DNA of 64,000 bases. Origin: Mycolicibacterium austroafricanum. Lineage in GTDB: Bacteria > Actinomycetota > Actinomycetes > Mycobacteriales > Mycobacteriaceae. The notes below the pieces were generated by a model, which saw nothing but the letters and a program-made list of their open reading frames with translations, ran no database searches and was not told the DNA's origin. Shown here in pieces: positions 22,790 to 31,602 of the stretch. The stretch's first letter is position 1, and every line of letters starts with the position of its first letter. The stretch lies in NCBI RefSeq assembly GCF_000612725.1, contig NZ_HG964454.1, positions 77,483 through 141,482 of the forward strand. The letters run 5' to 3'. The translations under genes and the position numbers were made by a program.

Positions 22790-23458
22790 ATGCCTATAGA
22801 AGATCGTGCTGGCCGTCGCCAGTGGGGGCGGGGATACGTGGCGCTGGTGGATTTCGTCTCCACCCATGGCCATAGCCGAACCCCACGCGGGTACCGCACG
22901 GCCCAGGGCTTCGACCTTGGCATGTGGGTGGCCAATCAGCGCCGCGCCTATCGCGAATCGACACTGGGCGCCGATCAGATCGAGCGCCTGGAACTGTTGC
23001 CCGGGTGGGTCTGGGAACCGCACAGCCAGCGGTGGGACGAGATGTACCGCGCCGTAGCCACACACCTGGATACCGACCAGGAGATCCCCACCGCTGCGGT
23101 GTCTGGGGACGGACACCCGCTCGGCGCCTGGGTGGGTGCACAGCGCGTCGCCTACCGCCGCGGTGCACTGACTGCAGAACGGATCGCCCGACTGGAAGCG
23201 CTCCCGGGATGGGTGTGGTCGTACCGGCAGTCCACCTGGGAGGCCGGATTCGAAGCACTGCGCCGGTACGCCGCCGAGCATGGTCGCACCGACGTTCCAC
23301 GTGACCACGTCACCGCCGACGGATTCCGCCTCGGCGACTGGGGGCACCGCCAGGCGCTGGAGATCAACTCCGGTCGTATACCGCTGGGCCGATACCAGCA
23401 GCTGGTGGCGCTGCGCCGCACCTGCGAATCACCGACCGAGACAGGGGAATCCGCATGA
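22790..23458 (+). CDS. Protein made of helicase-associated (HA) repeats
   Basis: A 222-residue protein built almost only of three helicase-associated domain repeats of about 70 residues. Each has a conserved core: a helix with a Tyr/Val pattern, the turn 'GxxxxPxxxxTxxGxxLGxWVxxQRxAYR', then 'ERIARLEALPGWVW'. HA domains are small helical modules thought to bind nucleic acid. ATG at 22790 sits just after the palindromic promoter. It overlaps the helicase gene by 4 bp, so the two are co-translated and probably act together. Confidence 0.8.
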   Translation: MPIEDRAGRRQWGRGYVALVDFVSTHGHSRTPRGYRTAQGFDLGMWVANQRRAYRESTLGADQIERLELLPGWVWEPHSQRWDEMYRAVATHLDTDQEIPTAAVSGDGHPLGAWVGAQRVAYRRGALTAERIARLEALPGWVWSYRQSTWEAGFEALRRYAAEHGRTDVPRDHVTADGFRLGDWGHRQALEINSGRIPLGRYQQLVALRRTCESPTETGESA

Positions 23459-26031
23459 CATCCGCCGAACTGCTCAACCCACCGCCCCGTGACCTGCGTC
23501 CGCACCAGCGCGACGCCGTCAACGCCGTCGACACCTCACTGGCCCGCCAGCAGGTGATCATGGCGTGCGGCACCGGCAAGACCCTGACCGGCATGCACGC
23601 GGTGGCCAAGCTGCTCGCCGGCACGCCGGGACGGGTTCTGCTCCTGGTGCCGACGCTGACCCTGCTGGAGCAGACCTACGCCGCGTGGCTCGCGGATGCC
23701 CCGTTCGACTTCGACGCCTTGGCGGTCTGCTCGAAGCTCTCGGCGGTGGAACGCCGCGCCGTCGGGGTGGAGTCCGACGCTGATGTCGATGAGCTGTCGC
23801 TGCGCGCCACCACCGATCCAGATGCAGTGGCCGCATTCCTGGCCGGCGCTGGCACCCGCATCGTGTTCGCCACCTACCAGAGCCTCGGGGCGATCGTCGA
23901 CGCCCACCGCGACGGTGCACCCGACTGGAACGTGATCGTCTGCGACGAGGCCCACCGGACCGCCGGAGCAGCCGGCAAGGCGTTCGGCCGCGTCCTGCGC
24001 GACGAGCACGTTCCAGGGGACCGCCGTCTGTTCCTGACCGCCACCCCGCGCGTGCACACCGTCGCGCCCAAGGCGTCCTACACGGGCGGCGAGACGCTGC
24101 TGATGTCGATGGACGACGAGAACGTCTACGGGCCGCAGGTGTACACCTTGTCGGTCGCCGAGGCCGTCGAACGCGCCATCCTGAGCCAGTACCAGGTCGC
24201 CGTCATCGGCGTCTCGGACGCCGAGCTGTCTAGCGCGGCCCAAGTGCTCGACACCATCATGGTCGACGGACACGAACTTAAAGCCGACCACGTCGCCTCA
24301 ATCATCGCGCTGTCGAAAGCGGCCCGCAGTAACGGTCTGCATTCGGTGATCGCCTACTTCAACAGCAAGGCAGCGAGCAGGGCGTTCGTGAAAGCGTTCC
24401 AGATAGTGCACGCCGCCAGGTCGATGCTGCTGGCCGGCGGCACCGCCGAACACATCGACGGCGACATGAAACTCGCCGATCGCGCCGCATCGCTGTCCCG
24501 CTTGGCGGCCGTGCACGACGACGGGTTCCACCTGGTGTCCAACGCACGCTGCCTCACCGAAGGCATCGACGTCCCGGTCCTCGACGGTGTGCTGTTCGGG
24601 GAACCGCGCAGCTCCCAGATCGACGTCGTGCAGTGTGTCGGGCGCGCCATCCGCAAGAATCCGCGCACCGACGATCCGGCGCTGATCGTGCTCGCGGTGC
24701 GCACCGGCGACGGCCAGGACGTCGAAACCGCGATCGCCGAAGCCGGTTTCGCCAAAGTCCGCCAGGTCATCGCCGCCCTCGGCGACCACGACCCGCGCAT
24801 CGCCGAAGCCGCCCGCACCCTGGCCCGCGACCGTGACCGCAGCGGCGACGCGGGCGACGGGGACCGGCCCACCTCCGACGAACTGGACCAGGCCCGGCAG
24901 CTGATCAGCCTCACCGTCTCACCGGAACTGCTGCACAACGGTTTCGGACTGCGGATGCTGCTGAATGATTTTGACCGGGCGTGGGAGCGTGGTTACGTGG
25001 AGCTGTGCAGGTACGTCGCGAAGAACGGCGACGTACGGGTTCCCCGTGACCATGTCACCGTGGATGGTTTTCGTTCCGGAATCTGGGTGGCTATGCAGCG
25101 TCAGGCTTACTGTTCGGGGAAGTTGTCTGCAGATCGGTCCGCGCGACTGGAGGTGTTGCCGGGCTGGTCATGGGATCAGCTCACCGATCAGTGGGAGCGG
25201 GCTTTCGCAGTGTTGACCGCCTACATCTCGGAACACGGAAACGCCCGTGTCCACAATCGCCACGTCACCGGTGATGGTTTCAACCTCGGCGCGTGGGTGA
25301 GTAACCAGCGTCAGGTTTTCCTTTCGGGGAAGCTGTCCACCGATCGGTCCGCGCGACTGGAAGCGCTACCTGGATGGTCATACGCTCCGGTCGATGTGAA
25401 GTGGGAGCACCGTTTCGCCGTTTTGAGCAGCTACGTCGAAAAACATGGAAACGCGCGAGTCCCGAAAAGTCACGTCACCAGTGACGGTTTCAACCTTGGG
25501 TCGTGGGCAGTCCACCAGCGCCGCGCTTACCGGTCGGGGACGTTGTCTGCAGATCGGTTCGCGCGACTGGAAGCGTTGCCCGGCTGGTTTTGGCATCCGG
25601 TCGACGAGCGGTGGGAGCACGGTTTCGCCGTTTTGAGCAGCTACGTCGAAAAACATGGAAACGCGCGAGTCCCGAAAAGTCACGTCACCAGTGACGGTTT
25701 CAACCTTGGGTCGTGGGCAGTCCACCAGCGCCGCGCTTACTGTTCGGGGAAGTTGTCTGCAGATCGGTTCGCGCGACTGGAGGTGTTGCCGGGCTGGTCA
25801 TGGGATCAGCTCACCGATCAGTGGGAGCAGGGGTTCTCCGATGTCATTACCTACGTTACGAAACACGGAAACGCCCGCGTCCCTGCGCGTCACGTCACCA
25901 GTGACGGTTTTAACCTCGGAACGTGGGCCTGCACGCAGCGCGCCGCGTACCGCAACAACAAGCTCTCCGCGGACCGGATGGCCCGTCTCGAAGCGCTCCC
26001 CGGCTGGGTCTGGGACGCCTCGGCGAAATGA
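23455..26031 (+). CDS. Superfamily II helicase with five HA repeats
   Basis: An 858-residue protein. Residues 1-480 form a DEAD/DEAH-type ATPase: Walker A ACGTGKT (37-43), DEAH (164-167), TATPR (195-199) and motif VI QCVGRAIRKNP near 395. Residues about 500-858 contain five HA repeats of 70 residues. Repeats three and four are almost identical at DNA level over about 120 bp (from 25401 and from 25611), a sign of recent internal duplication. The fold suggests DNA or RNA translocation. ATGA overlap with the HA-repeat gene before it and with the unknown gene after it makes a three-gene operon. Similar helicases occur in actinobacterial mobile elements; a role in defence or element upkeep is inference. 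Confidence 0.85.
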   Translation: MTSAELLNPPPRDLRPHQRDAVNAVDTSLARQQVIMACGTGKTLTGMHAVAKLLAGTPGRVLLLVPTLTLLEQTYAAWLADAPFDFDALAVCSKLSAVERRAVGVESDADVDELSLRATTDPDAVAAFLAGAGTRIVFATYQSLGAIVDAHRDGAPDWNVIVCDEAHRTAGAAGKAFGRVLRDEHVPGDRRLFLTATPRVHTVAPKASYTGGETLLMSMDDENVYGPQVYTLSVAEAVERAILSQYQVAVIGVSDAELSSAAQVLDTIMVDGHELKADHVASIIALSKAARSNGLHSVIAYFNSKAASRAFVKAFQIVHAARSMLLAGGTAEHIDGDMKLADRAASLSRLAAVHDDGFHLVSNARCLTEGIDVPVLDGVLFGEPRSSQIDVVQCVGRAIRKNPRTDDPALIVLAVRTGDGQDVETAIAEAGFAKVRQVIAALGDHDPRIAEAARTLARDRDRSGDAGDGDRPTSDELDQARQLISLTVSPELLHNGFGLRMLLNDFDRAWERGYVELCRYVAKNGDVRVPRDHVTVDGFRSGIWVAMQRQAYCSGKLSADRSARLEVLPGWSWDQLTDQWERAFAVLTAYISEHGNARVHNRHVTGDGFNLGAWVSNQRQVFLSGKLSTDRSARLEALPGWSYAPVDVKWEHRFAVLSSYVEKHGNARVPKSHVTSDGFNLGSWAVHQRRAYRSGTLSADRFARLEALPGWFWHPVDERWEHGFAVLSSYVEKHGNARVPKSHVTSDGFNLGSWAVHQRRAYCSGKLSADRFARLEVLPGWSWDQLTDQWEQGFSDVITYVTKHGNARVPARHVTSDGFNLGTWACTQRAAYRNNKLSADRMARLEALPGWVWDASAK

Positions 26032-26825
26032 CCGGCGACTCGCAGCACGGTCCGGCATCTGGGCCAGTGCAGCCCCCGCCCGTTCCGTACACCCGTGACG
26101 AATTGTGGGATGACGGTTATCCGACCGATGCGGCGCTGGATCTGATCACCGGCTTCACCGGCACGCACGCGGAGCTGTTCGCGCTGGTGCGGATGCTGTG
26201 GAGCCCATACGGGGTCATGCACGTCGCGCCGACCGACGACGGTAGTGAGATCTCAATCGTGCTGGCCACCGGGGGCTGGTCGGGCAACGAGTCGATCATC
26301 GGCGCCTTGGAGAACTCGTTCTACGTGCAGATGCGGCTGTGGCATTCCGCGACGCGCGGTGGCCGCCACGAGTATCGCGTTCGGGCCGGCGAGTGGAACT
26401 CGCCGCTGCCGGCGAACCTGATGGGCACCCGTGCTCACGTGCTCAGTGCCGAGGCTCTGGTGCCGTCGCTGGCCGCCGTCGACGAATTCGCAGCGGACGG
26501 TGAGGTGTCGGATGTGGTCGCGGACCGTACCCGGACGCTGCTCCGTCAGATCCTGGTCGACGTGGTGGTGCCGCCGACGGTGGCGCCCGACGGTGCGGAT
26601 GCGCTCTCGCTGTACTGGGCTGCCGAGGAGATGTCGCTGACCGCGATCGTGCATCTCGACAGGTACTGGTGGAGCGTGCGTTTTGGCGACGAGCACACGA
26701 CGGGGGAGGGCGCCCGGTTCCCCGCGGCGAGCTTCGTCGGCTGGCTCGGGGAGTTCAGCGCGGAGGTGTATCGGCGGCGGGCTGGAGGAACCGCGCGGAC
26801 ACTGCAGCCTCGACGGATGCCCTAG
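26028..26825 (+). CDS. Unknown protein of the helicase operon
   Basis: A 265-residue protein, ATG in an ATGA overlap with the helicase. Mixed alpha/beta with many strands (GVMHVAPTDDGSEISIVLATGGW, FYVQMRLWHSATRGG) and a C-terminal part ending in an Arg-rich tail. No catalytic motif or membrane segment is seen. Being third in the HA-repeat/helicase operon, it is a likely partner. No family recognised. Confidence 0.65.
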   Translation: MTGDSQHGPASGPVQPPPVPYTRDELWDDGYPTDAALDLITGFTGTHAELFALVRMLWSPYGVMHVAPTDDGSEISIVLATGGWSGNESIIGALENSFYVQMRLWHSATRGGRHEYRVRAGEWNSPLPANLMGTRAHVLSAEALVPSLAAVDEFAADGEVSDVVADRTRTLLRQILVDVVVPPTVAPDGADALSLYWAAEEMSLTAIVHLDRYWWSVRFGDEHTTGEGARFPAASFVGWLGEFSAEVYRRRAGGTARTLQPRRMP

Positions 26826-27214
26826 TGCGGGACGGTGGGGGCGGTCAAGGACGGGCTGGCGCAAGCGGCCACACAGCGAGGACGTGACAGCGATAAACTG
26901 GACCAACGCTCGTGGGGTGGAGGTAATGGTGCGCACAGTGCGACAACGCGCGTGCTACCTGCTTGGCTGTACCGCCCGTTTGCCGTACCGGACCGCCTCG
27001 ACGAACTCGATGGTCCGAGCAGCGGTTCGATCGAACTCCCCACGCGTATCGCGTGGCGCGGGCGCACAGTGTTCGACCTCGGCGTAGAGGAAGACGTCGT
27101 CGTCGTCGCCTACAGCGCGGTTCTTGCTCACGGAACAGCTGCGGATGTTCAACAGTGGGTGAATGCTGATCTCGTACAGGCCGTACTTTGTCGCTTGCGA
27201 GTTCCGCGGCTAGT

Positions 27215-28305
27215 TGTACTGACCACGGACGTTAAGTACGGCGTGGCGTGGTGACATGAAGAAGACCTCCGAGTGAAGTGCGAGCTGTCTAGGAACGCAT
27301 CAACCACCTCGGAGGTCTTCGTGTCCCACCGTAATGCCCCGTTGTCAGAAACCGGTCGTCTGCGCCTGGCTCGTTGCGTGGTCGAGGATGGCTGGCCGTT
27401 GCGTCGAGCTGCTGAACGCTTTCAAGTCGCGGTGAGTACGGCTGCACGCTGGGCCGGCCGCTACCGCGAACTGGGTGAAGCCGGCATGGCCGATCGCAGC
27501 TCACGACCACATCGAAGCCCTAACCAGACACCGACCCGCACCGAACGCCGCATCATCAAGGTTCGGGTGATCCGACGGTGGGGCCCAGCCCAAATCGGGT
27601 ACTTGTTGGGCATTCATCCCTCGACCGTTCACCGGGTGCTGACCCGCTACGGCGTGGCTCGGCTGCGCTGGCTGGACCGCTCTACCGGCCGGATCATTCG
27701 CCGCATCGAGACCTCGGCTGTGGGCGAGCTGGTCCACGTTGATGTCAAAAAGCTTGGCAAGATCCCCGCCGGCGGGGGCTGGCGGATGCTGGGTCGCGCG
27801 AAGGGCACCCGCAACGCGCAAGCCGACAAAAGCTCCGGGCAGCGCAGCAAGTACAGCCATCCGCTACGCGGGCATCACTTTCTGCACACCGCCATCGATG
27901 CACACTCACGACTGGCCTACAGCGAGCTGCTTGCCGATGAACGCAAGGAGACCGCGGCCGCGTTCTGGGCCCGCGCCCAAGCTTGGTTCACCGAATGTGG
28001 CATACCCGTACAGAAAGTGTTGACCGACAACGGATCCTGCTACAGATCACACGCCTTCCGGGACGCACTCGGTGATATCGAGCACCGCCGCACCCGCCCC
28101 TACCGGCCCCAGACCAACGGCAAGGTTGAACGCTTTCACCGCACCCTGGCCGATGAATGGGCCTACGCACGGCTCTACACCAGCGACGCTGAACGCTGCG
28201 CCGAATACCCCCGCTGGCTCCACACCTACAATCACCACCGCGGCCACACCGCACTCGGCGGTCAACCACCTGCCAGCCGCGTACCTAACCTCTCAGGTCA
28301 GTACA
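27215..28305 (+). mobile_element. IS481-family insertion sequence, 1091 bp
   Basis: Ends are TGTACTGACC (left) and GGTCAGTACA (right), a perfect terminal inverted repeat starting with TGT. It is flanked on both sides by GCTAGT (27209-27214 and 28306-28311), a 6-bp duplication of the NCTAGN type known for IS481. It encodes one transposase. Intact ends and an exact duplication indicate a fairly recent insertion. Confidence 0.92.
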
Positions 28306-28310
28306 GCTAG
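27321..28310 (+). CDS. IS481-family DDE transposase
   Basis: A 329-residue transposase with GTG at 27321 after GGAGG. An N-terminal helix-turn-helix (LRRAAERFQVAVSTAARWAGRYRELG) is followed by a second DNA-binding part and an integrase-like core with the DDE residues. These are VHVDVKKLG (D), KVLTDNGSCYRS (D) and NGKVERFHRTL (E). The stop codon TAG (28308-28310) lies outside the element's terminal repeat, in the duplicated CTAG target, so the target supplies the stop. Full length; probably active. Confidence 0.92.
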   Translation: MSHRNAPLSETGRLRLARCVVEDGWPLRRAAERFQVAVSTAARWAGRYRELGEAGMADRSSRPHRSPNQTPTRTERRIIKVRVIRRWGPAQIGYLLGIHPSTVHRVLTRYGVARLRWLDRSTGRIIRRIETSAVGELVHVDVKKLGKIPAGGGWRMLGRAKGTRNAQADKSSGQRSKYSHPLRGHHFLHTAIDAHSRLAYSELLADERKETAAAFWARAQAWFTECGIPVQKVLTDNGSCYRSHAFRDALGDIEHRRTRPYRPQTNGKVERFHRTLADEWAYARLYTSDAERCAEYPRWLHTYNHHRGHTALGGQPPASRVPNLSGQYS

Positions 28311-28384
28311 TGCACGCGGAGTGGGACCGCGTGCTTCGGCTGCTGCACACCTGATCGCGCCGCTTTCGGCCAGGTGTCGAAACC

Positions 28385-28416
28385 GACAGTGCCCCGCCGA
28401 GTAGCGGGGCACTGTC
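28385..28416. terminator. Terminator between convergent genes
   Basis: A perfect 13-bp stem (GACAGTGCCCCGC and complement) with a 6-nt loop, placed between the end of the interrupted gene and the minus-strand gene at 28432. Confidence 0.75.
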
Positions 28417-28431
28417 GTCTCGCTTCGGGTA

Positions 28432-28629
28432 TCAGTCGCCGTACTGCAAGGGCTTCCCGTCGTGGATCCCACCCTTGCAGTGGCGCGGGTTACCGCCCGG
28501 GTTGTACTCGACGTCTCCGCCGCCTTCACGGCACTCCGCGATGGAGATGCTGCCCGCGGAATCGGAACCCAGTTGAAGTATCGAGGCTTCATCGGCCGGA
28601 GCGAAAGCGGTTGAAAGCCCTGCGGACAT
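28432..28629 (-). CDS. Small unknown protein
   Basis: A 65-residue protein, ATG at 28629 with GGAGA 8 bp upstream. The second half has two Cys (IAECREGGG and RHCKGGI) and Gly/Asn-rich loops, suggesting a small disulfide- or metal-held fold. Unrecognised; possibly with the thrC unit, which ends 98 bp upstream on the same strand. Confidence 0.5.
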   Translation of the reverse strand: MSAGLSTAFAPADEASILQLGSDSAGSISIAECREGGGDVEYNPGGNPRHCKGGIHDGKPLQYGD

Positions 28630-28727
28630 GGCAAAGTCTCCAGTTCACGGTGGTGCAACTCCGGGGTGGAGCCGCATTCCCGGGGAGAATGGTCTGTCCG
28701 CCAGCAGATCGACGATTGAGGCGCGAC

Positions 28728-29810
28728 TCAGTCGACTCCAAGAGCCGCAGCGACTTCCGCCACATCACCCCTGATGCGGGAGAGTTGAGGCGCAGTGTCC
28801 ATCGCGGTAGTCGGGTCTTTGAGGCCGTTGCCGGTCACGGTGCAGACCACCGTGGAGCGCCGCGCGATCCAGCCGTCCTCGACCGCGGCGAGAAGTCCGG
28901 CGATCGACGCAGCAGAGGCCAGCTCGACGAACACGCCCTCCGTCTCGGCCAAAAGCCGGTAAGCGGAAAGGATGGCGTCATCGGCGGCTGCGCGGAACTG
29001 TCCGCGGGACTCATCGCGTGCGTTCACGGCCTGGCTCCAGGACGCCGGGCTGCCGATGCGGATCGCTGTGGCGATGGTCTCCGGGTTTTGCACCGGTGCC
29101 CCCTCAACGAGGGGTGCAGCGCCGGCAGCCTGCACGCCCAACATGCGTGGACGGCCTGTGGCGTTCCCGTCCGCGGCGTACTCGCCGTAGCCTTTCCAGT
29201 AGGCGGTGATATTGCCGGCGTTGCCGACCGGCAGGATGTGCACATCGGGGGCATCACCAAGTGCGTCGACGATCTCAAAAGCCGCGGTCTTCTGACCCTC
29301 GATGCGCACAGGGTTCACCGAGTTGACCAGCGCGATGTCGCTGAACGCAGCTGCTGTCTTGCGCGCAAGCTCAAGACACTCGTCGAAGTTCCCGTCCACT
29401 TCGAGGATGGTGGCGCCGTACATGACTGCCTGGGCCAGCTTGCCCATCGCGATTTTCCCCGCGGGCACCAGAACGGCACAGTCGAGGCCGGCGACAGCAG
29501 CGTATGCCGCAGCGGATGCGGATGTGTTCCCGGTGGACGCGCAGAGCACCGCGCGCTTTCCGGCCGCTTTCGCCTCGGTCACCGCCATTGTCATACCGCG
29601 ATCTTTGAACGATCCGGTCGGGTTGAGACCTTCGACCTTCAGGTGCACTGCGCATTCGGTCAGTTCGGAGAGCGCGCGGGCCGGCAGCAGCGGCGTTGCA
29701 CCTTCGCGCAACGTGACCGGCGTCCATCCCGTATCCCAGGTATCGCACACGGGGAGCATGTGCCGATAAGCCTCGATCAGGCCCGGCCAAGGCTGGTGGG
29801 TGGCAGTCAC
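28728..29810 (-). CDS. thrC: Threonine synthase, island-borne copy
   Basis: A 360-residue pyridoxal-phosphate enzyme converting O-phosphohomoserine to threonine. Length and sequence match mycobacterial ThrC. The PLP Lys is in LNPTGSFKDRGM, with CASTGNTSAS next, the phosphate-binding GNAGNITAYWKGY, and CTVTGNGLKDP near the end. GTG at 29810 has AAGGAG upstream, and a palindromic operator lies 26 bp before it. There is no hom or thrB beside it, unlike the normal mycobacterial hom-thrC-thrB locus, so it is probably a second copy. It may serve a special need of the island or relieve an inhibited enzyme; this is inference. Confidence 0.9.
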   Translation of the reverse strand: MTATHQPWPGLIEAYRHMLPVCDTWDTGWTPVTLREGATPLLPARALSELTECAVHLKVEGLNPTGSFKDRGMTMAVTEAKAAGKRAVLCASTGNTSASAAAYAAVAGLDCAVLVPAGKIAMGKLAQAVMYGATILEVDGNFDECLELARKTAAAFSDIALVNSVNPVRIEGQKTAAFEIVDALGDAPDVHILPVGNAGNITAYWKGYGEYAADGNATGRPRMLGVQAAGAAPLVEGAPVQNPETIATAIRIGSPASWSQAVNARDESRGQFRAAADDAILSAYRLLAETEGVFVELASAASIAGLLAAVEDGWIARRSTVVCTVTGNGLKDPTTAMDTAPQLSRIRGDVAEVAAALGVD

Positions 29811-29836
29811 GGCGTCGTTGCTCCTTAATCAGCCAA

Positions 29837-29853
29837 TTCTCTATTTTAGAGAC
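29837..29853 (-). promoter_or_regulatory. Palindromic operator, site 3 (thrC)
   Basis: Plus strand reads TTCTCTATTTTAGAGAC, a one-base variant half-site of the 15278/16902 palindrome. On the minus strand it contains TAAAAT, which could be a -10 box, so a bound regulator would block the promoter. It lies 26 bp before the thrC start. Confidence 0.65.
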
Positions 29854-30060
29854 TAGCACTGCTGCTCGACGGATACCTCGCGCCGTACGCCGCCTCGATA
29901 GGTGGCGCGACGTGACAGCTCCCGTAACTGCGACGATAGTCCAGCCGTGCAGCTGTGCCACCAGGTGCCGTACCCCGCGCGGCGGCACAGCTGAGCCGGC
30001 GCGTGATCGGCCGCTTCGGCCGCAGGTTCGGCGGAGCTGAAGCGTGCGAAACTCGAGAGC

Positions 30061-30360
30061 GTGGCGCCTACGTCGATCGGAGTGGACCGTACCGGTCCGT
30101 CCATCCGCGCAGTCCTGGCCGAGCGCGCAGCTGCTCAGTGCGCAGAATTCGAGGCGGAGTTCCGCATCGCCCTGGCCGAGGCCGACGACGATTTCGATCT
30201 GGGCCGGGTGCAGGCTGTCATCGACAAATGGTGGCCCATCGCTTACTCGGTTCTGCACCCGCCGACCGCCGAGGAACGCGCTGTGGTCGCCCGAGCCCGG
30301 GCTGGTGACTGTTCCGGCCTTTGGGAGCGGGATGATCACGGGAGCTGGGTGCGGGTCTAA
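30061..30360 (+). CDS. DUF6247-like small protein
   Basis: A 99-residue helical protein, GTG start. The pattern 'IRAVLAERAAAQ...FEAEFRIALAEA...DLGRVQAVIDKWWPIA' fits the DUF6247 group, small actinobacterial proteins often found beside toxin genes and thought to be antitoxin-like. No toxin gene adjoins it here, as the next gene is a metallophosphoesterase 90 bp on. Family call from memory of the pattern. Confidence 0.6.
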   Translation: MAPTSIGVDRTGPSIRAVLAERAAAQCAEFEAEFRIALAEADDDFDLGRVQAVIDKWWPIAYSVLHPPTAEERAVVARARAGDCSGLWERDDHGSWVRV

Positions 30361-30450
30361 CTGCTGTCACGTCCTCCAACAGCCGCGGAACCTCCGCGTG
30401 TCGCCGATAATCGCTGGTCCGGTGTCGGTGCGGCCTGCGACCCTGGACAG

Positions 30451-31200
30451 ATGACGACGACCGTTCTGCAGGAGCCGGGCCCGGGCATGGTCATGCTCGC
30501 CGGCGACTGGCACGGCAACACAGGCTGGGCAACATCGCTGATCATCTCTGCGGGTGTGCGCGGTATCCGGGTGATCCTGCAGCTCGGTGATTTTGGGTTC
30601 TGGGTGCCGGGACTGCGCCGTGACGACTACCTCGACGAGATCGAGAAAGCGTGCGTGCGTCAGGGGGTGACGGTGCTGTGGGTGGACGGGAATCATGAGT
30701 TCCACCCGGGGCTGAACGAACTGCCAATCGACTCGGCCACGGGGCTGCGACCGATCCGGCCGCACATCTTTCACCTGCCGCGGGGTCTGCGCTGGCGGTG
30801 GCACGGCAAGACTTGGATGGCTTTGGGCGGGGCGCACTCCGTCGATCGCCCGATGCGCAAGCCCGGTGTGAGCTGGTGGCCCGAGGAACGTCTTACCGAA
30901 GCTGATGTCGCCCACGCGATCAGCGGTGGACCGGTCGATGTGATCGTCGCGCACGATGCTCCGGACGGCTACGAGATCCCCGGCCTGCCCGGTGGTTTTC
31001 CGCCCGCGGAGCTGTATGCCGCTGACCTGCACCGCGCCATGATCGGTGAAGTCGTCGACGCCACCGCACCGAAGGCGTTCTACCACGGCCACTATCACGT
31101 CCGGTACACCGCCTATCGGGGTGAAACCCGCTGCATCGGCCTGGCCGCCGACGGGGACAGCTTCGTCAAGAGCATGATGATCCTGGATCTCACGGTCTGA
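30451..31200 (+). CDS. Calcineurin-like metallophosphoesterase
   Basis: A 249-residue protein with the full metallophosphoesterase signature: AGDWHGN (GDxH), LQLGDFGFW (GDxxG), VDGNHEF (GNHE), VIVAHDAP (H) and YHGHYHV (GHxH). It binds two metal ions and hydrolyses phosphomono- or diesters; nucleotide and nucleic acid substrates are both common in the family. No signal peptide, so it is cytosolic. A decamer copy lies upstream (30365-30374). It is followed by one copy of a 25-bp direct repeat. Confidence 0.85.
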   Translation: MTTTVLQEPGPGMVMLAGDWHGNTGWATSLIISAGVRGIRVILQLGDFGFWVPGLRRDDYLDEIEKACVRQGVTVLWVDGNHEFHPGLNELPIDSATGLRPIRPHIFHLPRGLRWRWHGKTWMALGGAHSVDRPMRKPGVSWWPEERLTEADVAHAISGGPVDVIVAHDAPDGYEIPGLPGGFPPAELYAADLHRAMIGEVVDATAPKAFYHGHYHVRYTAYRGETRCIGLAADGDSFVKSMMILDLTV

Positions 31201-31213
31201 CCGCAGCTTCGGA

Positions 31214-31238
31214 GGGGACAACGAAACGGCAGGTAGTG
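31214..31238. repeat. 25-bp direct repeat, left copy
   Basis: GGGGACAACGAAACGGCAGG and five more bases; the partner at 34697-34721 matches 23 of 25. The two copies frame a 3.5-kb block holding the exonuclease and HEPN/MNT genes. Both begin shortly after a stop codon. Confidence 0.6.
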
Positions 31239-31263
31239 GAGCCGGATGGAGCGGCATACTTCT

Positions 31264-31602
31264 CTACTGGTCTGGGTCAACAGAGATCGACCCGCCGAGG
31301 AGCCACTGGGAATCCCCGTTCGACACAAAGGGGAAACCGGCGCGCCACTGGACTTTGCGTGCCTCGGGATCTATCCGGTACAGCGCGTGGATGCCGTCCC
31401 AGATGGTGTTGACGGCGTTCTTGATGTCTTCGCGGTCGGGGTAATTGCCATCCGCGAGGAATGGCGCCTTGTTGCAGCCGGTCGGATCTCCGATCTGCGT
31501 GGTGAGATACTTATCGACTGCGTGCGCTATTTCAGCGGTTAATTCCTGCGCAGCTTTGAGCTTTTTGTTCTGCGACTTCCACCTGTGGCTGTCCTCATTC
31601 AT
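31264..31602 (-). CDS. Unknown protein downstream of a winged-helix gene
   Basis: A 112-residue protein, ATG at 31602 overlapping the preceding gene by 8 bp. The N-terminus is Lys-rich and helical (RWKSQNKKLKAAQELTAEIA). The C-terminal half has Trp-rich strands (KVQWRAGFPFVSNG, SQWLLGGSISV). Lysine content and codon use look less GC-biased than the neighbours, suggesting transfer. Unrecognised. Confidence 0.6.
   Translation of the reverse strand: MNEDSHRWKSQNKKLKAAQELTAEIAHAVDKYLTTQIGDPTGCNKAPFLADGNYPDREDIKNAVNTIWDGIHALYRIDPEARKVQWRAGFPFVSNGDSQWLLGGSISVDPDQ

Larger units (their letters stand above)
26952..28354 (+). pseudogene. Unknown gene interrupted by the IS481-family element
   Basis: Frame from about 26952 (GTG; an upstream start at 26835 is possible) to 27209, continued at 28312-28354. 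Removing the insertion sequence and one copy of the 6-bp target duplication restores an uninterrupted frame. The join reads ...RVPRLVHAEWDRVLRLLHT and then TGA, giving about 100 residues. The restored protein has a strand-rich core (RTVFDLGVEEDVVVVAYSAV) and a helical end. This reconstruction shows the frame was a real gene. Family unknown. A decamer copy lies upstream at 26880-26889. Confidence 0.65.

Noticed and set aside
26884..27087. A 67-codon frame beginning with the GTG of the decamer at 26880
   Set aside because: It competes with the frame that is restored perfectly when the insertion sequence is removed; its composition looks like a shadow.
28374..29828. A 484-codon plus-strand frame opposite thrC
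   Set aside because: It is an antisense shadow of a complete threonine synthase and shows low-complexity, Arg/His/Gly-rich composition.
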